Source: Spirosoma endophyticum
Lineage (GTDB): Bacteria > Bacteroidota > Bacteroidia > Cytophagales > Spirosomataceae
Assembly: GCF_900112365.1 (NCBI RefSeq)
Contig: NZ_FOLQ01000004.1
Location: 1-64,000, forward strand
Direction: 5' to 3'
DNA: 64,000 bases
Position numbers and translations under genes: made by a program
In this document: positions 36,726 through 45,373 of the stretch, one piece after another
Numbering within the stretch: the first letter of the stretch is position 1
How the letters are laid out: each line of letters opens with the position of its first letter
Notes under the pieces: generated by a model
Database searches by the model: none
Seen by the model: only the letters and a program-made list of their open reading frames with translations
What the model was told of the DNA's origin: nothing

Positions 36726-36836
36726 ATGAGCAAACGATTGACGCCATAGGGTCGATGTGTATTGGTCATTTACCTATCTTGTGCCGTGGTTTCATGCCGT
36801 ATCGCTACTCTTTCAGGAAACCACTCCTATCAGCTC

Positions 36837-38531
36837 ATGAAAAAAGTTGTCCTCTTCGCCTGTTTTTTATTCAGCCTCTCCCCTGCGTTTGCCCAAGACC
36901 GGCTCATGGGCAAAGCCTTTGCCACCCGTTCCGTCGTGATGGCGCAACATGGGATGGCCTGCACCTCGCACCCGTTATCAACCCAGGCCGCTATTGACGT
37001 ATTGCGGTCGGGTGGTAACGCTATTGATGCCGCTATTGCGGCAAATGCGATGGAAGGGCTTGTCGAACCACACGTTAATGGCATCGGTGGGGATTTGTTC
37101 GCCATTGTCTGGGACGCAAAAACCAGAAAACTGTATGGCTTGAATGCGTCAGGACGTTCACCCTACTCCCTGACGCTGGCCGAACTTCAGAAACGGGGCC
37201 TGACACATATTCCATCGGATGGTCCGTTGCCGGTTTCGACGCCGGGTTGTGTCGATGGCTGGTTTGAGTTGCACAAGCGTTTCGGCAAGACACCCATGCC
37301 CAAAATACTGTCGCATGCCATTCGCTACGCTCGCGAAGGGTACCCCGTTCATGACGAAGCCTCCATTTCCTGGGCGACCATGATCGGCCGATTCAGTAAA
37401 TATCCGAACGTAAAGGAAACCTATGCCCCGAACGGAGCCGCGCCCAAACGGGGTGAAATCTTCAAAAATCCAGCGTTAGCCAATACGTTGGAGAAAATTG
37501 CCAAGGGCGGTCGGGATGCGTTTTACAAAGGTGAGATTGCCCAGACGATTGATGCTTTCATGAAAAAAGTAGGTGGCTACCTCACGGCCAAAGACTTAGC
37601 GGACCATACCTCCGAATGGGTTGAACCTGTTTCGACCAACTACCGGGGCTACGACGTGTGGGAGTTACCCCCCAATAGCCAGGGCATTGCTACGTTGCAA
37701 ATGCTGAATCTGCTGGAACCCTACGATTTTTCGAAGATTCCCTGGGGCAGTCCTGAGCATATTCACCGGTTTGTGGAAGCGAAGAAACTGGCGTTTGAAG
37801 ATCGCGCCAAATATTACGCCGATCCGGCTTTCGCTAAAATCCCGGTTAAAGAACTGATTAGCAAAGAATATGCGGCCGAACGTATCAAACTTATTGATCC
37901 CAACCGGGCCGCCAGCCGGGTAGACGCCGGTAACCCTGCCCTCCGACAGGGCGATACCATTTACCTGACGGTGGCCGACGAAGAAGGAAACATGGTGTCG
38001 CTGATCCAAAGTAATTATCGGGGATTCGGCTCCGGCATGGTGGCTGATGGGCTAGGGTTTATGTTTCAGGACCGGGGTGAATTGTATAGTCTCATCGATG
38101 GACAAAACAATACGTTTGCTCCACACAAACGCCCTTTTCAGACCATTATTCCGGCTTTTGTGACAAAGGATGGACAACCATTTATGAGTTTTGGCGTAAT
38201 GGGCGGAAGTTTTCAACCGCTCGGTCACGTTCAGATTATCATGAATATGATCGACTACGGCATGAATCCGCAGGAAGCGGGCGACGCACCCCGAATCGAC
38301 CACCAGGGGTCATCGGAACCAACGGGCGAAAAAATGGTCGATGTTGGCCAGATCACGCTGGAATCGGGCTATCCCTACGAAACCATCCGCGATCTGATGC
38401 GTAAAGGGCATAAAATAGGGTATGGACTCGGCGGGTACGGTGGGTACCAGGCGATTATGTACGATACCAAAAACAAAGTCTACCACGGTGCTACCGAGTC
38501 TCGAAAAGACGGCCAGGCAGCTGGTTATTAG
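36837..38531 (+). CDS. ggt: Gamma-glutamyltransferase
   Basis: A 564-residue protein from the ATG at 36837, with a clear signal peptide (KKVVLFACFLFSLSPAFAQ). The large-subunit part has HPLSTQAAIDVLRSGGNAID and VEPHVNGIGGD. The autoprocessing site is RQGDTIYLTVADEEGNMV, with T374 as the likely new N-terminal nucleophile; GGSFQPLGHVQIIMNMIDYG and APRIDHQG follow in the small subunit. It is a periplasmic Ntn-hydrolase that cleaves gamma-glutamyl bonds of glutathione or similar peptides. The alternative GTG upstream precedes the signal peptide and is not used. Confidence 0.92.
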   Translation: MKKVVLFACFLFSLSPAFAQDRLMGKAFATRSVVMAQHGMACTSHPLSTQAAIDVLRSGGNAIDAAIAANAMEGLVEPHVNGIGGDLFAIVWDAKTRKLYGLNASGRSPYSLTLAELQKRGLTHIPSDGPLPVSTPGCVDGWFELHKRFGKTPMPKILSHAIRYAREGYPVHDEASISWATMIGRFSKYPNVKETYAPNGAAPKRGEIFKNPALANTLEKIAKGGRDAFYKGEIAQTIDAFMKKVGGYLTAKDLADHTSEWVEPVSTNYRGYDVWELPPNSQGIATLQMLNLLEPYDFSKIPWGSPEHIHRFVEAKKLAFEDRAKYYADPAFAKIPVKELISKEYAAERIKLIDPNRAASRVDAGNPALRQGDTIYLTVADEEGNMVSLIQSNYRGFGSGMVADGLGFMFQDRGELYSLIDGQNNTFAPHKRPFQTIIPAFVTKDGQPFMSFGVMGGSFQPLGHVQIIMNMIDYGMNPQEAGDAPRIDHQGSSEPTGEKMVDVGQITLESGYPYETIRDLMRKGHKIGYGLGGYGGYQAIMYDTKNKVYHGATESRKDGQAAGY

Positions 38532-38545
38532 CAGGCTATCGGTTG

Positions 38546-38577
38546 AGCTTTGACAAAGTTTTTACTTTGTCAAAGCT
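38546..38577. terminator. 13-bp perfect palindrome between convergent genes
   Basis: AGCTTTGACAAAG (38546-38558), six-base loop, CTTTGTCAAAGCT (38565-38577). It lies between the convergent ggt and SnoaL-like genes; a TTTGTCAAAGG piece also appears in a hairpin near 46981, so it may belong to a dispersed family. Confidence 0.7.
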
Positions 38578-38613
38578 TCAGATCTGTTCAATGATACGTT
38601 AAAGACCGCTTTT

Positions 38614-38991
38614 TTATTCGGCTGGTGTGCTGGCCGGCATACTGGTATTCCAGATGTCGCGGTGCAGTTTCCAACTGCCCTTTTCCTGTTTCCAGACAAC
38701 CATGTATTTGCCCTTGTCCAGCACAGCCTCCCCACCATAAAGCGTGTAATTACCCGTTTCTATGATTTGATCGCCCGCTGGTTCAGCTTCAGCCGTTTCC
38801 AGATTGGCCTTTGTGATACCCATTCCGTAGGCTCCTTTCCAGAAGGCTCCGATAGCGGTAACGCCGGAGATAGCGTCACCACCGGGTGGATAGATTATGG
38901 CGTCAGTTGTATATAGGTCACCCATTGTCTCGGCTCCCTTGGAGAAGGTGTCCATAAATGTTTGATTGGCGGCAAGGATTACGTCATGCAT
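38614..38991 (-). CDS. SnoaL/DUF4440-like protein
   Basis: A 125-residue protein from the ATG at 38991; a GTG at 39033 would add 14 residues. It is an NTF2-like cone fold: NQTFMDTFSKGAETMGDLYT, DAIIYPPGGDAISGVTAIGA, and a C-terminal KGKYMVVWKQEKGSWKLHRD. This matches ketosteroid-isomerase-like or DUF4440 proteins. No catalytic residues can be assigned. Cytoplasmic, no signal peptide. Confidence 0.78.
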   Translation of the reverse strand: MHDVILAANQTFMDTFSKGAETMGDLYTTDAIIYPPGGDAISGVTAIGAFWKGAYGMGITKANLETAEAEPAGDQIIETGNYTLYGGEAVLDKGKYMVVWKQEKGSWKLHRDIWNTSMPASTPAE

Positions 38992-39132
38992 ACGTATAAG
39001 GATTTGATTGTGACGGGGAAAGGTGTTTTTCACTAAGCAACTACTACGTCGTTTGCCGTTTCAATCAGCCATTTTAGTAAACGGTATATATGTCTATGCC
39101 TGTTAATTCAGCTTTCTGAACATTATCCATTC

Positions 39133-39609
39133 ATGACCAACAATCTGTTTACTCAGCAGGGTGGTATAAGCCATATTTTGTTGTTTAATATGAACACGGG
39201 ATTGATTTTACGTAATAGGGGCGTTATAGCTAATTTTTGGTATCCCAGCCACGATCAAACCTCAAACCCTGTACTCCTTTGCGATTGCAAATTTCTGAAG
39301 AAAATTGGACCACCGACGCAGCTAATTGACGTCTTCATCACTATTGATGATTTTGTTACTCTGTTCGATCAATGGTTGTCCAGTCGAATTTTAGCTCTGA
39401 CTTGCCAACCAACTCGCCCGCCGGAGTTAAGTAGTATCCAAATCATGACGATTTTGGTCTATTATCATCACTCGGGTTACAAAAATTTTCAATTGTATTA
39501 CCGGTCTAATAGACAGCCCTGTTTTGTTTCGGGAATCGGTCAATCGAACACACTCAGAAGCATTGAAAGCAAAAATTCAGCCGGTTGTTATAAACGACCG
39601 GCTGAATAG
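39133..39609 (+). pseudogene. IS982-family transposase fragment
   Basis: The open frame of 158 codons has recognisable sequence only in the middle: LIDVFITIDDFVTLFDQW and SSIQIMTILVYYHHSGYKN followed by FQLYY, which is the N-terminus of IS982 transposases. The parts before and after do not fit the family and no catalytic DDE region follows, so it is a truncated remnant whose frame happens to remain open. Confidence 0.65.
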
Positions 39610-39940
39610 CCTTATCCAACAAGTGACCCACCTTGCGTCGGAGTCGCTTACAGAACGTACATACGAATAGGCGGTTAGATTGGATTGGCTGGTCGTTTTT
39701 TATGAGTAATATAGAAGGCATTTCTACCGGGAATATATTACCATATAGGCAATCATTTAAACTAGTAATGAACGAAAAACAAATATCAATAGCAAGATAA
39801 CGAATTGGTTGTACCGTTCAGTATATTTTTGATGTATTTACAATCATTCCCAGAAGATTATCCTCATCAATACCTAGATTTATAGAATATATGTATACCT
39901 ATATGTAGTTAGTGTGCTTAACCTATAACTATAAACCTGC
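39610..39940. other. AT-rich intergenic stretch
   Basis: About 330 bases with no gene; it separates the IS982 remnant from the sigma factor and should hold the latter's promoter. Confidence 0.4.
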
Positions 39941-40492
39941 ATGAATCTCGCATTGAGTGACGAAGAGACCATACGAAACCTTCTGCCTAACCAGCCGAAT
40001 CAATGTTTCGAGACGCTCTATAATCGCTACGTTAATAAAGTCTATCAACGGTGTCTCTATATGACCAAAGACTCCGAAAAAGCGCAGGACTTTACCCACG
40101 ATATCTTTATGAAAGCGTTTGATAAATTAGACGCTTTCCAGGAGCGATCCAATTTTTCGACCTGGCTTAATACCATTGCCCACAATTATTGTTCCGATCA
40201 ACTACGGCTGGCAAAACGAATTAACACGATGCCCCTGGATGAAAATCATGAGCGTAGTTTGTCAGATTCCAGAGAGGCCAATTTGCAGGAGGAAACCCTT
40301 CAAATATTTCAACGGGCCTTGGCTGAACTCTCATTGAAGGAGCAGACGCTGCTACGGTTGAAATACGAGCAGGGAATGAGTATCGACGAAATAGCCAACA
40401 TTTATAAGCTCAAAACCAGTGCGGTCAAGATGCGGCTGAAACGAAGTCGGGAGAAATTACAACAATTGTGTAAAGCCGAATATATGAATTAA
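39941..40492 (+). CDS. ECF-type RNA polymerase sigma factor
   Basis: A 183-residue protein with sigma region 2 (about 20-95: LYNRYVNKVYQRCLYMTKDS, DFTHDIFMKAFDKL, NFSTWLNTIAHNYCSDQLR) and region 4 (about 125-180: ALAELSLKEQTLLRLKYEQG, SIDEIANIYKLKTSAVKMRL). No region 3 is seen, as usual for ECF factors. No anti-sigma factor gene is adjacent. A good terminator follows, so it is transcribed alone. Confidence 0.92.
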   Translation: MNLALSDEETIRNLLPNQPNQCFETLYNRYVNKVYQRCLYMTKDSEKAQDFTHDIFMKAFDKLDAFQERSNFSTWLNTIAHNYCSDQLRLAKRINTMPLDENHERSLSDSREANLQEETLQIFQRALAELSLKEQTLLRLKYEQGMSIDEIANIYKLKTSAVKMRLKRSREKLQQLCKAEYMN

Positions 40493-40575
40493 ATCTATTT
40501 TTTATTTTATCTAACAATCCTATTTCCGTTCTATCGTCTACTGATATCTTAATCTATAAATCATACTGATTTCAT

Positions 40576-40606
40576 AGCCCATCTATCCAGTTAGTGGGCT
40601 TTTTTC
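40576..40606 (+). terminator. Intrinsic terminator after the sigma factor
   Basis: AGCCCA (40576-40581) pairs with TGGGCT (40595-40600), with inner CTA/TAG, followed by TTTTT. Confidence 0.75.
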
Positions 40607-40670
40607 ATGCAGATCAGTTTCCCTCTCTATCGGGACAAGATCTATTCCAATAGTCTTAATTGAATTAACC

Positions 40671-41222
40671 ATGCCCCGAATTACGCCCCTGCCCTCCCAT
40701 AAAGCTACAGCCGATATACAGGCTGCCTTTGACGCTCATGTGGCCGACTATCCCGGTAGCCGCATCACCAATATGAAAGCTACGCTGGGGCGATCGCTCC
40801 TGTCGTTTCAGGTGTATATGCAGTGGTATCCGTTGTATGAAGAGGTCAAGAAAATTGTTGGAAACCGGCTGGCCTATTTATACGCTCATGCCATTTCGGA
40901 AAGCGCAAACTGCCCGCTTTGTACTACGTTCTTTCGGCGGATTATTATTGATAATGGAGAACGTCCCGAAGATCTAGTCTTGACCAGCCACGAACAGGCT
41001 GTTATTGATTTTGGCAGTGCCATTGCCCAGAATAAGGGCGAGATTCCAGATGAACTTTACCTGCCCATTAGCGAACGCTATGCAGATGAACAGATCGTTG
41101 TACTGGTGGCTTTTGCCGGGCAGATGATTGCGACCAATGTGTTCAATAACGTACTGAACGTAACCATTGACGAGTATCTCTTTCCGTACCTTCCCTTAAC
41201 ACAAGAAAACCATAATGGCTGA
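40671..41222 (+). CDS. Carboxymuconolactone decarboxylase/AhpD-like protein
   Basis: A 183-residue helical protein. The block NRLAYLYAHAISESANCPLC, with a CPLC pair, matches the CxxC region of AhpD/CMD-type proteins, where the cysteines act in peroxide reduction or the pocket in decarboxylation. The gene overlaps the following SDR by eight bases, showing tight coupling. A shared role in oxidising a small aromatic or similar compound is an inference. Confidence 0.8.
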   Translation: MPRITPLPSHKATADIQAAFDAHVADYPGSRITNMKATLGRSLLSFQVYMQWYPLYEEVKKIVGNRLAYLYAHAISESANCPLCTTFFRRIIIDNGERPEDLVLTSHEQAVIDFGSAIAQNKGEIPDELYLPISERYADEQIVVLVAFAGQMIATNVFNNVLNVTIDEYLFPYLPLTQENHNG

Positions 41223-42018
41223 TTTTCAGGATAAAGTAGCCTTTATTACGGGAGCCGCCCACGGTCAGGGGCGAGCTGTTGCCTTGGCGCTGGCACAGGA
41301 AGGAGCTTCTATAGTAGCTTTTGATCTGGCAAAACCGTTGGCCTATCCTGGTTATGCTTTGGGTTCTGAAAGTGAACTGGATTCCCTAAAACGCGAGATC
41401 GAAGCTCTCGGTAGTCGGTGCCTGACGGCGACTGGCGATGTTCGGCGCGATGACAATATAAGTCAGGCAGTCGATGCAGCCCTTGCTACGTTTGGACGTA
41501 TTGATATTCTGTTCAACAATGCGGGAATCTGCGCCTACGGACTGGTTCACGAATTGCCTGAGGAAGAATGGGACGCTATGATCGATATCAATCTCAAGGG
41601 TGCGTGGCTCGTTGCCCGACGCATAATTCCGGTAATGATGAGGCAGAAATCGGGCGTTATCATTAACAATTCTTCCATCGCCGGACTTCGGGGCATGAAT
41701 CGGCTGAGTCATTACGCGGCTTCGAAATGGGGATTGGTTGGCCTGACAAAATCGTGGGCCATTGAGCTGGCTCCGTATACCATTCGCGTCAACTCCATTC
41801 ACCCAACGGGCGTCAATACGCCCATGAACGACGGACTAGCCGAATTGGAAGGCACAACGACCCAGGAAATTGCCGAACGGTCGGCAGGGAATCTGCTCCC
41901 GGTACCGTGGGTCGAACCGGAAGATGTTTCAGGAATGGTGCTGTATCTGGCCTCAGACAAAGCTCGCTACGTTACTGGCGCACAATTTGTTCTCGATGCA
42001 GGCTTGCTGACGCGGTAA
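41215..42018 (+). CDS. SDR-family oxidoreductase
   Basis: A 267-residue protein. It has the cofactor loop TGAAHGQGRAVALALAQEG, NNAG in ILFNNAGICAYG, the active-site YAASKWG with an upstream serine pair (INNSSIAG), and a normal C-terminus. An insertion after the second strand (LAKPLAYPGYALGSESELDS) resembles that of SDRs coupled to mycofactocin-type cofactors, but no mycofactocin gene is seen. It overlaps the CMD-like gene. Its substrate is unknown. Confidence 0.88.
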   Translation: MADFQDKVAFITGAAHGQGRAVALALAQEGASIVAFDLAKPLAYPGYALGSESELDSLKREIEALGSRCLTATGDVRRDDNISQAVDAALATFGRIDILFNNAGICAYGLVHELPEEEWDAMIDINLKGAWLVARRIIPVMMRQKSGVIINNSSIAGLRGMNRLSHYAASKWGLVGLTKSWAIELAPYTIRVNSIHPTGVNTPMNDGLAELEGTTTQEIAERSAGNLLPVPWVEPEDVSGMVLYLASDKARYVTGAQFVLDAGLLTR

Positions 42019-42043
42019 ATTCAGATCAATTCTTTCAAAAAAG

Positions 42044-42098
42044 ACGGTGCCACCGCACGGGCGGTCCCGCGCAACGGCGGACTGTGCGGTGGCACCGT
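42044..42098. terminator. 15-bp perfect GC-rich palindrome between convergent genes
   Basis: ACGGTGCCACCGCAC (42044-42058) and GTGCGGTGGCACCGT (42084-42098) with a 25-base loop. It lies between the convergent SDR and FGE genes and is the most stable hairpin of this part. No T-run, so it may block read-through by structure. Confidence 0.7.
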
Positions 42099-42118
42099 GG
42101 CACCGCTGTAGCTACAAC

Positions 42119-43252
42119 TTATTTCTCCCGAACGCACCGAAAGCCCAGATTACTGCTGCCGCTGCTCACTTCGCCTTTGCCCCTACTCCCAGCTTTGTAG
42201 CGGATGCAGTATTGGTCACTGCATAAAAACGAACCGCCCCGCTGTACATATTTCACGGCACCCGGCTCTTCAGGGTCATAACTGTCTTTCGGTCCTTTTG
42301 GATTAGAAACTGGGCTACTTTGGTAGTAATCAGGCCGATACAGATCCTGACACCATTCCCATACGTTCCCGTCCATATCAAACAAACCATATGAATTGGC
42401 GGGAAACGATTGGACTGGCGCTACCCCGGCAAAGCCATCTTCCGACGTGTTTTTGTTGGGGAAATCACCCTGATAAATATTAGCGATCCACTTACCACCC
42501 GGCTTTAATTCATTGCCCCAGTAATAGGTTCGCGCGCCTTTACCGCCCTGCGCAGCAAACTCCCATTCGGCTTCAGTCGGCAGGCGTTTCCCAGCCCATT
42601 TGGCATAAGCGGCCGCATCTTCCTGACAGACATGAACAACCGGCAAGTTCTCCCGTCCCTTGAGCGAACTCTTCGGCCCTTCGGGCTGCTTCCAGTTGGC
42701 TCCAGGAACGTACTGCCACCAACGTAGCGGATCAGATAAGGAAACCTTCTCAGCAGGTGGCGTAAACACGGCCGAACCCGGCACGAGTTTATCAGCCGGA
42801 ACGCCGGGATAATCACTTGGATTTAAGGGACGTTCGGCCACTGTCACGTAGTGAGTAGCTGCGACAAAACGAGCAAATTCAGCGTTGGTTACTTCATGCC
42901 TGTCCATCCAGAACCCATTGACCGTTACATTATGCACGGGGCGGGCATCAGGAAACTCGTCGGCGCCCATCTGGAACGTACCGCCGGGAATCCAGGCCAT
43001 GCTGTCGGTGCTGGTTTCACCTGACCCAGTTACCGAAGCCGCCTGACGAACAGCCGCCGAACGGGATGGAATGCCTTTTGCTACACAATTAGCCCCGCTG
43101 TCGGTCTCAGTAACAGCCGCCTGATCGGTCTTACTTGATGAATTACAGCCTGAAAAAGCAAAGACAACACTACTTATCAAGGCTGCTACGTAGCAACGTA
43201 GCGGCAGTTTCAACCGACCTGTACTAAAAAAAAATACCTGATTATCAATCAT
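42119..43252 (-). CDS. Formylglycine-generating-enzyme-like lipoprotein
   Basis: A 377-residue protein from the ATG at 43252. The N-terminus ends in a lipobox (FAFSGC). The FGE-sulfatase domain fills the rest: WIPGGTFQMGADEFPDARPV, DRHEVTNAEFARFV, RLPTEAEWEFAAQGG, GLFDMDGNVWEWCQD and RGGSFLCSDQYCIRY, ending NLGFRCVREK. The two cysteines in SFLC...YC match the catalytic copper-binding pair of true formylglycine-generating enzymes. It may thus activate sulfatases in the periplasm, although no sulfatase gene lies in the window. Confidence 0.87.
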   Translation of the reverse strand: MIDNQVFFFSTGRLKLPLRCYVAALISSVVFAFSGCNSSSKTDQAAVTETDSGANCVAKGIPSRSAAVRQAASVTGSGETSTDSMAWIPGGTFQMGADEFPDARPVHNVTVNGFWMDRHEVTNAEFARFVAATHYVTVAERPLNPSDYPGVPADKLVPGSAVFTPPAEKVSLSDPLRWWQYVPGANWKQPEGPKSSLKGRENLPVVHVCQEDAAAYAKWAGKRLPTEAEWEFAAQGGKGARTYYWGNELKPGGKWIANIYQGDFPNKNTSEDGFAGVAPVQSFPANSYGLFDMDGNVWEWCQDLYRPDYYQSSPVSNPKGPKDSYDPEEPGAVKYVQRGGSFLCSDQYCIRYKAGSRGKGEVSSGSSNLGFRCVREK

Positions 43253-43305
43253 TACGTAGTAACTCACCAAAACATCAACAGGAATAAGTCTGGCTGATTG
43301 TTTGT

Positions 43306-44547
43306 TTACTTATCCGTCTTACCAGGCTGTACCCCCAATGCTTTGCCGGGTGTTTCGGTAAGCAGTTCATTAATGTCGGCATTGAATTCCTTCACAAACT
43401 CTGCATAATATTGGCCCGTAGCTGGACCGCTATAACCGGTGTGAACCTTCGCAATTTCGCCCTGACGATTTACGAAAATAGTAGTCGGGAAGGCCATCAC
43501 GTTCTCCAGTGCAGGCAACACCGAGGATGCATACTTTACATCAGCCGTTCCGGCGAATAATACGTCATATTCGACGCCAAAGCGCTTTTTAAAGACTTCC
43601 AGGCGAGTTTTGGCATAGGCCGGATCATTCTTTCGTTCGAACGCCAGCCCGATTATTTCAACACCGCGCTGTTTGTTAGCCTGATACCAGGGAACCAGAA
43701 ACGAAGCTTCGTCCAGGCAGTTTGGGCACCAGCTACCCAGAATCGTTACCACAACCACTTTACCCTTGAACTTCGGATCACTGAGGGATACGGGTTTTCC
43801 AGTAAACGCGTTGGGGAAAGTAAACGCAAACGGGGTACCGGCCTTAACTTTTGTCAACGTATAGGCATCGGGCAAAGCAGCTTCAGCATTACGAGTACCT
43901 TTAATAGTCTGCGATGCTCTTGGATTGGTCAGCTCAGCCGTAAATTCATTATCCCTGATTTTACCTTTGAGCAGTTGTGGACTGGAGCCGCTAAAGGCTG
44001 ATAAAGAGAACTCATCGCCCTGCACCGTACCTTCAAAAAAGCGATAGTCGCCCGTAGTGCTCAAAAACGTACCGGTCACTTTGTTCCCCGATTGATTGAA
44101 CACGCCCACGGTCTTCGTCCCGCTGCCCATCGTTACGTCCCATTTGCCATGAAGACTCACCGTAGCGGCAGCCGGTTTCTCTACAAATCGATACCGCTTT
44201 CCGAACTCTGCTTTGAACGGAATTGGTGCAACGGAAGGCCGTTTGAAAACGCCCGAAATCGTTTTATCGGTCTCAAGTTTAGCGGCCAGCACCGCATCAT
44301 AAATCTCAACGGGGATGAAAAGCGAATCACCCTTCTGGCTGACACCTTTCAACTCAAAACGTTCCGAACCATTTAGTAACCAGGCATTTGTGCCTTTCAG
44401 TTCAAAATTAAACGGTGACTCCTGATTGCTGGACAACGTGAATGTGCCGCGCCAGAAACCATCCTGTGGTTTGGTTTGGGCCAGACTAATTGAACTGGTT
44501 AGCAACAGACCTGCTGCTGCAGCTAGAGCGGTACGTTTCAGAATCAT
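43306..44547 (-). CDS. TlpA-family thioredoxin-like protein
   Basis: A 413-residue protein from the ATG at 44547 with a signal peptide (TALAAAAGLLLTSSISLAQ). Residues about 30-230 form two beta-rich repeats (FWRGTFTLSSNQESPFNFEL and KWDVTMGSGTKTVGVFNQSG), resembling each other. The C-terminal thioredoxin domain has WCPNC (C274, C277) in ILGSWCPNCLDEASF and a cis-proline region AFPTTIFVN. It is a periplasmic disulfide reductase or peroxiredoxin-like protein. The gene follows ribB by about 100 bases but there is no clear functional link. Confidence 0.85.
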   Translation of the reverse strand: MILKRTALAAAAGLLLTSSISLAQTKPQDGFWRGTFTLSSNQESPFNFELKGTNAWLLNGSERFELKGVSQKGDSLFIPVEIYDAVLAAKLETDKTISGVFKRPSVAPIPFKAEFGKRYRFVEKPAAATVSLHGKWDVTMGSGTKTVGVFNQSGNKVTGTFLSTTGDYRFFEGTVQGDEFSLSAFSGSSPQLLKGKIRDNEFTAELTNPRASQTIKGTRNAEAALPDAYTLTKVKAGTPFAFTFPNAFTGKPVSLSDPKFKGKVVVVTILGSWCPNCLDEASFLVPWYQANKQRGVEIIGLAFERKNDPAYAKTRLEVFKKRFGVEYDVLFAGTADVKYASSVLPALENVMAFPTTIFVNRQGEIAKVHTGYSGPATGQYYAEFVKEFNADINELLTETPGKALGVQPGKTDK

Positions 44548-44649
44548 GGTTGTATCGGTTTGAATGAGACGGTATTTACGGATGCTACGCGCCGTATCAT
44601 AAGGGATCGGTGTCACATAAATCGACAACGGCAACAAGACGCGCTGGGT

Positions 44650-45276
44650 TCAAACCAGCACCTCTTTCCGATAGCGGATAAGTTCTTCGATACTAACGAG
44701 TTTCATCCCAAACCGATCTGCCAGTTGCCGAAGTTCAGGGAGTCGGGCCATGGTGCCGTCGGCGCTCAGAACTTCAACCAGCACACCCGACGGTTTGAAG
44801 CCTGCCAACACAGCTAAATCCATCGCTGCTTCGGTATGACCCGTACGACTCAGAACGCCACCCGTTTGCGCAATCAGGGGAAAAATATGGCCGGGTCGGC
44901 CAAAATCGTCGGGCTTGATTTGCGGATCAACGAGCGCCTGAATCGTTTTCGCCCGATCGTGAACCGAAATGCCCGTTCCACAGCCAAAGCCTTTTAAATC
45001 AACCGAAACGGTGAAGGCCGTTCTATGTGTTGCGGTATTTTCCGTCACCATGAGGGGCAAATCCAATTCCTGGCAACGTTCTTCGGTAAGAGCAACGCAG
45101 ATAAGGCCCCGCCCTTCTTTCGCCATAAAATTGACCAGTTCCGGCGTGATGCACTCCGATGCACCGATCATATCGCCCTCATTTTCCCGGTCTTCATCAT
45201 CAACGACGATAACGAGCTTACCCTTTTTGATGTCTGCAATTGCCTCTTCAATACTATCTAACAAGCGGTCTTCCAT
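44650..45276 (-). CDS. ribB: 3,4-dihydroxy-2-butanone-4-phosphate synthase
   Basis: A 208-residue single-domain RibB. Key blocks are [19 protein letters not shown] (acidic metal-binding loop), the RTAFTVSVD region, [12 protein letters not shown] and [17 protein letters not shown]. It converts ribulose 5-phosphate into the four-carbon riboflavin precursor and formate. No GTP cyclohydrolase II domain is fused. No FMN riboswitch was found upstream. It uses a pentose phosphate that the neighbouring sugar pathway could also feed. Confidence 0.93.
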   Translation of the reverse strand: MEDRLLDSIEEAIADIKKGKLVIVVDDEDRENEGDMIGASECITPELVNFMAKEGRGLICVALTEERCQELDLPLMVTENTATHRTAFTVSVDLKGFGCGTGISVHDRAKTIQALVDPQIKPDDFGRPGHIFPLIAQTGGVLSRTGHTEAAMDLAVLAGFKPSGVLVEVLSADGTMARLPELRQLADRFGMKLVSIEELIRYRKEVLV

Positions 45277-45373
45277 TTTGCAAATCTGTACCTTTTTTCG
45301 TTCCTAAAACGCTCGATACAACTACGTATCATCCGGCTTTAGAGAAAGGGAAGGCAAAGATAGGCTCATATCC

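Noticed and set aside
45277-45373. FMN riboswitch upstream of ribB
   Set aside because: The 97 bases before the gene lack the conserved RFN-element blocks, and the gap is short.
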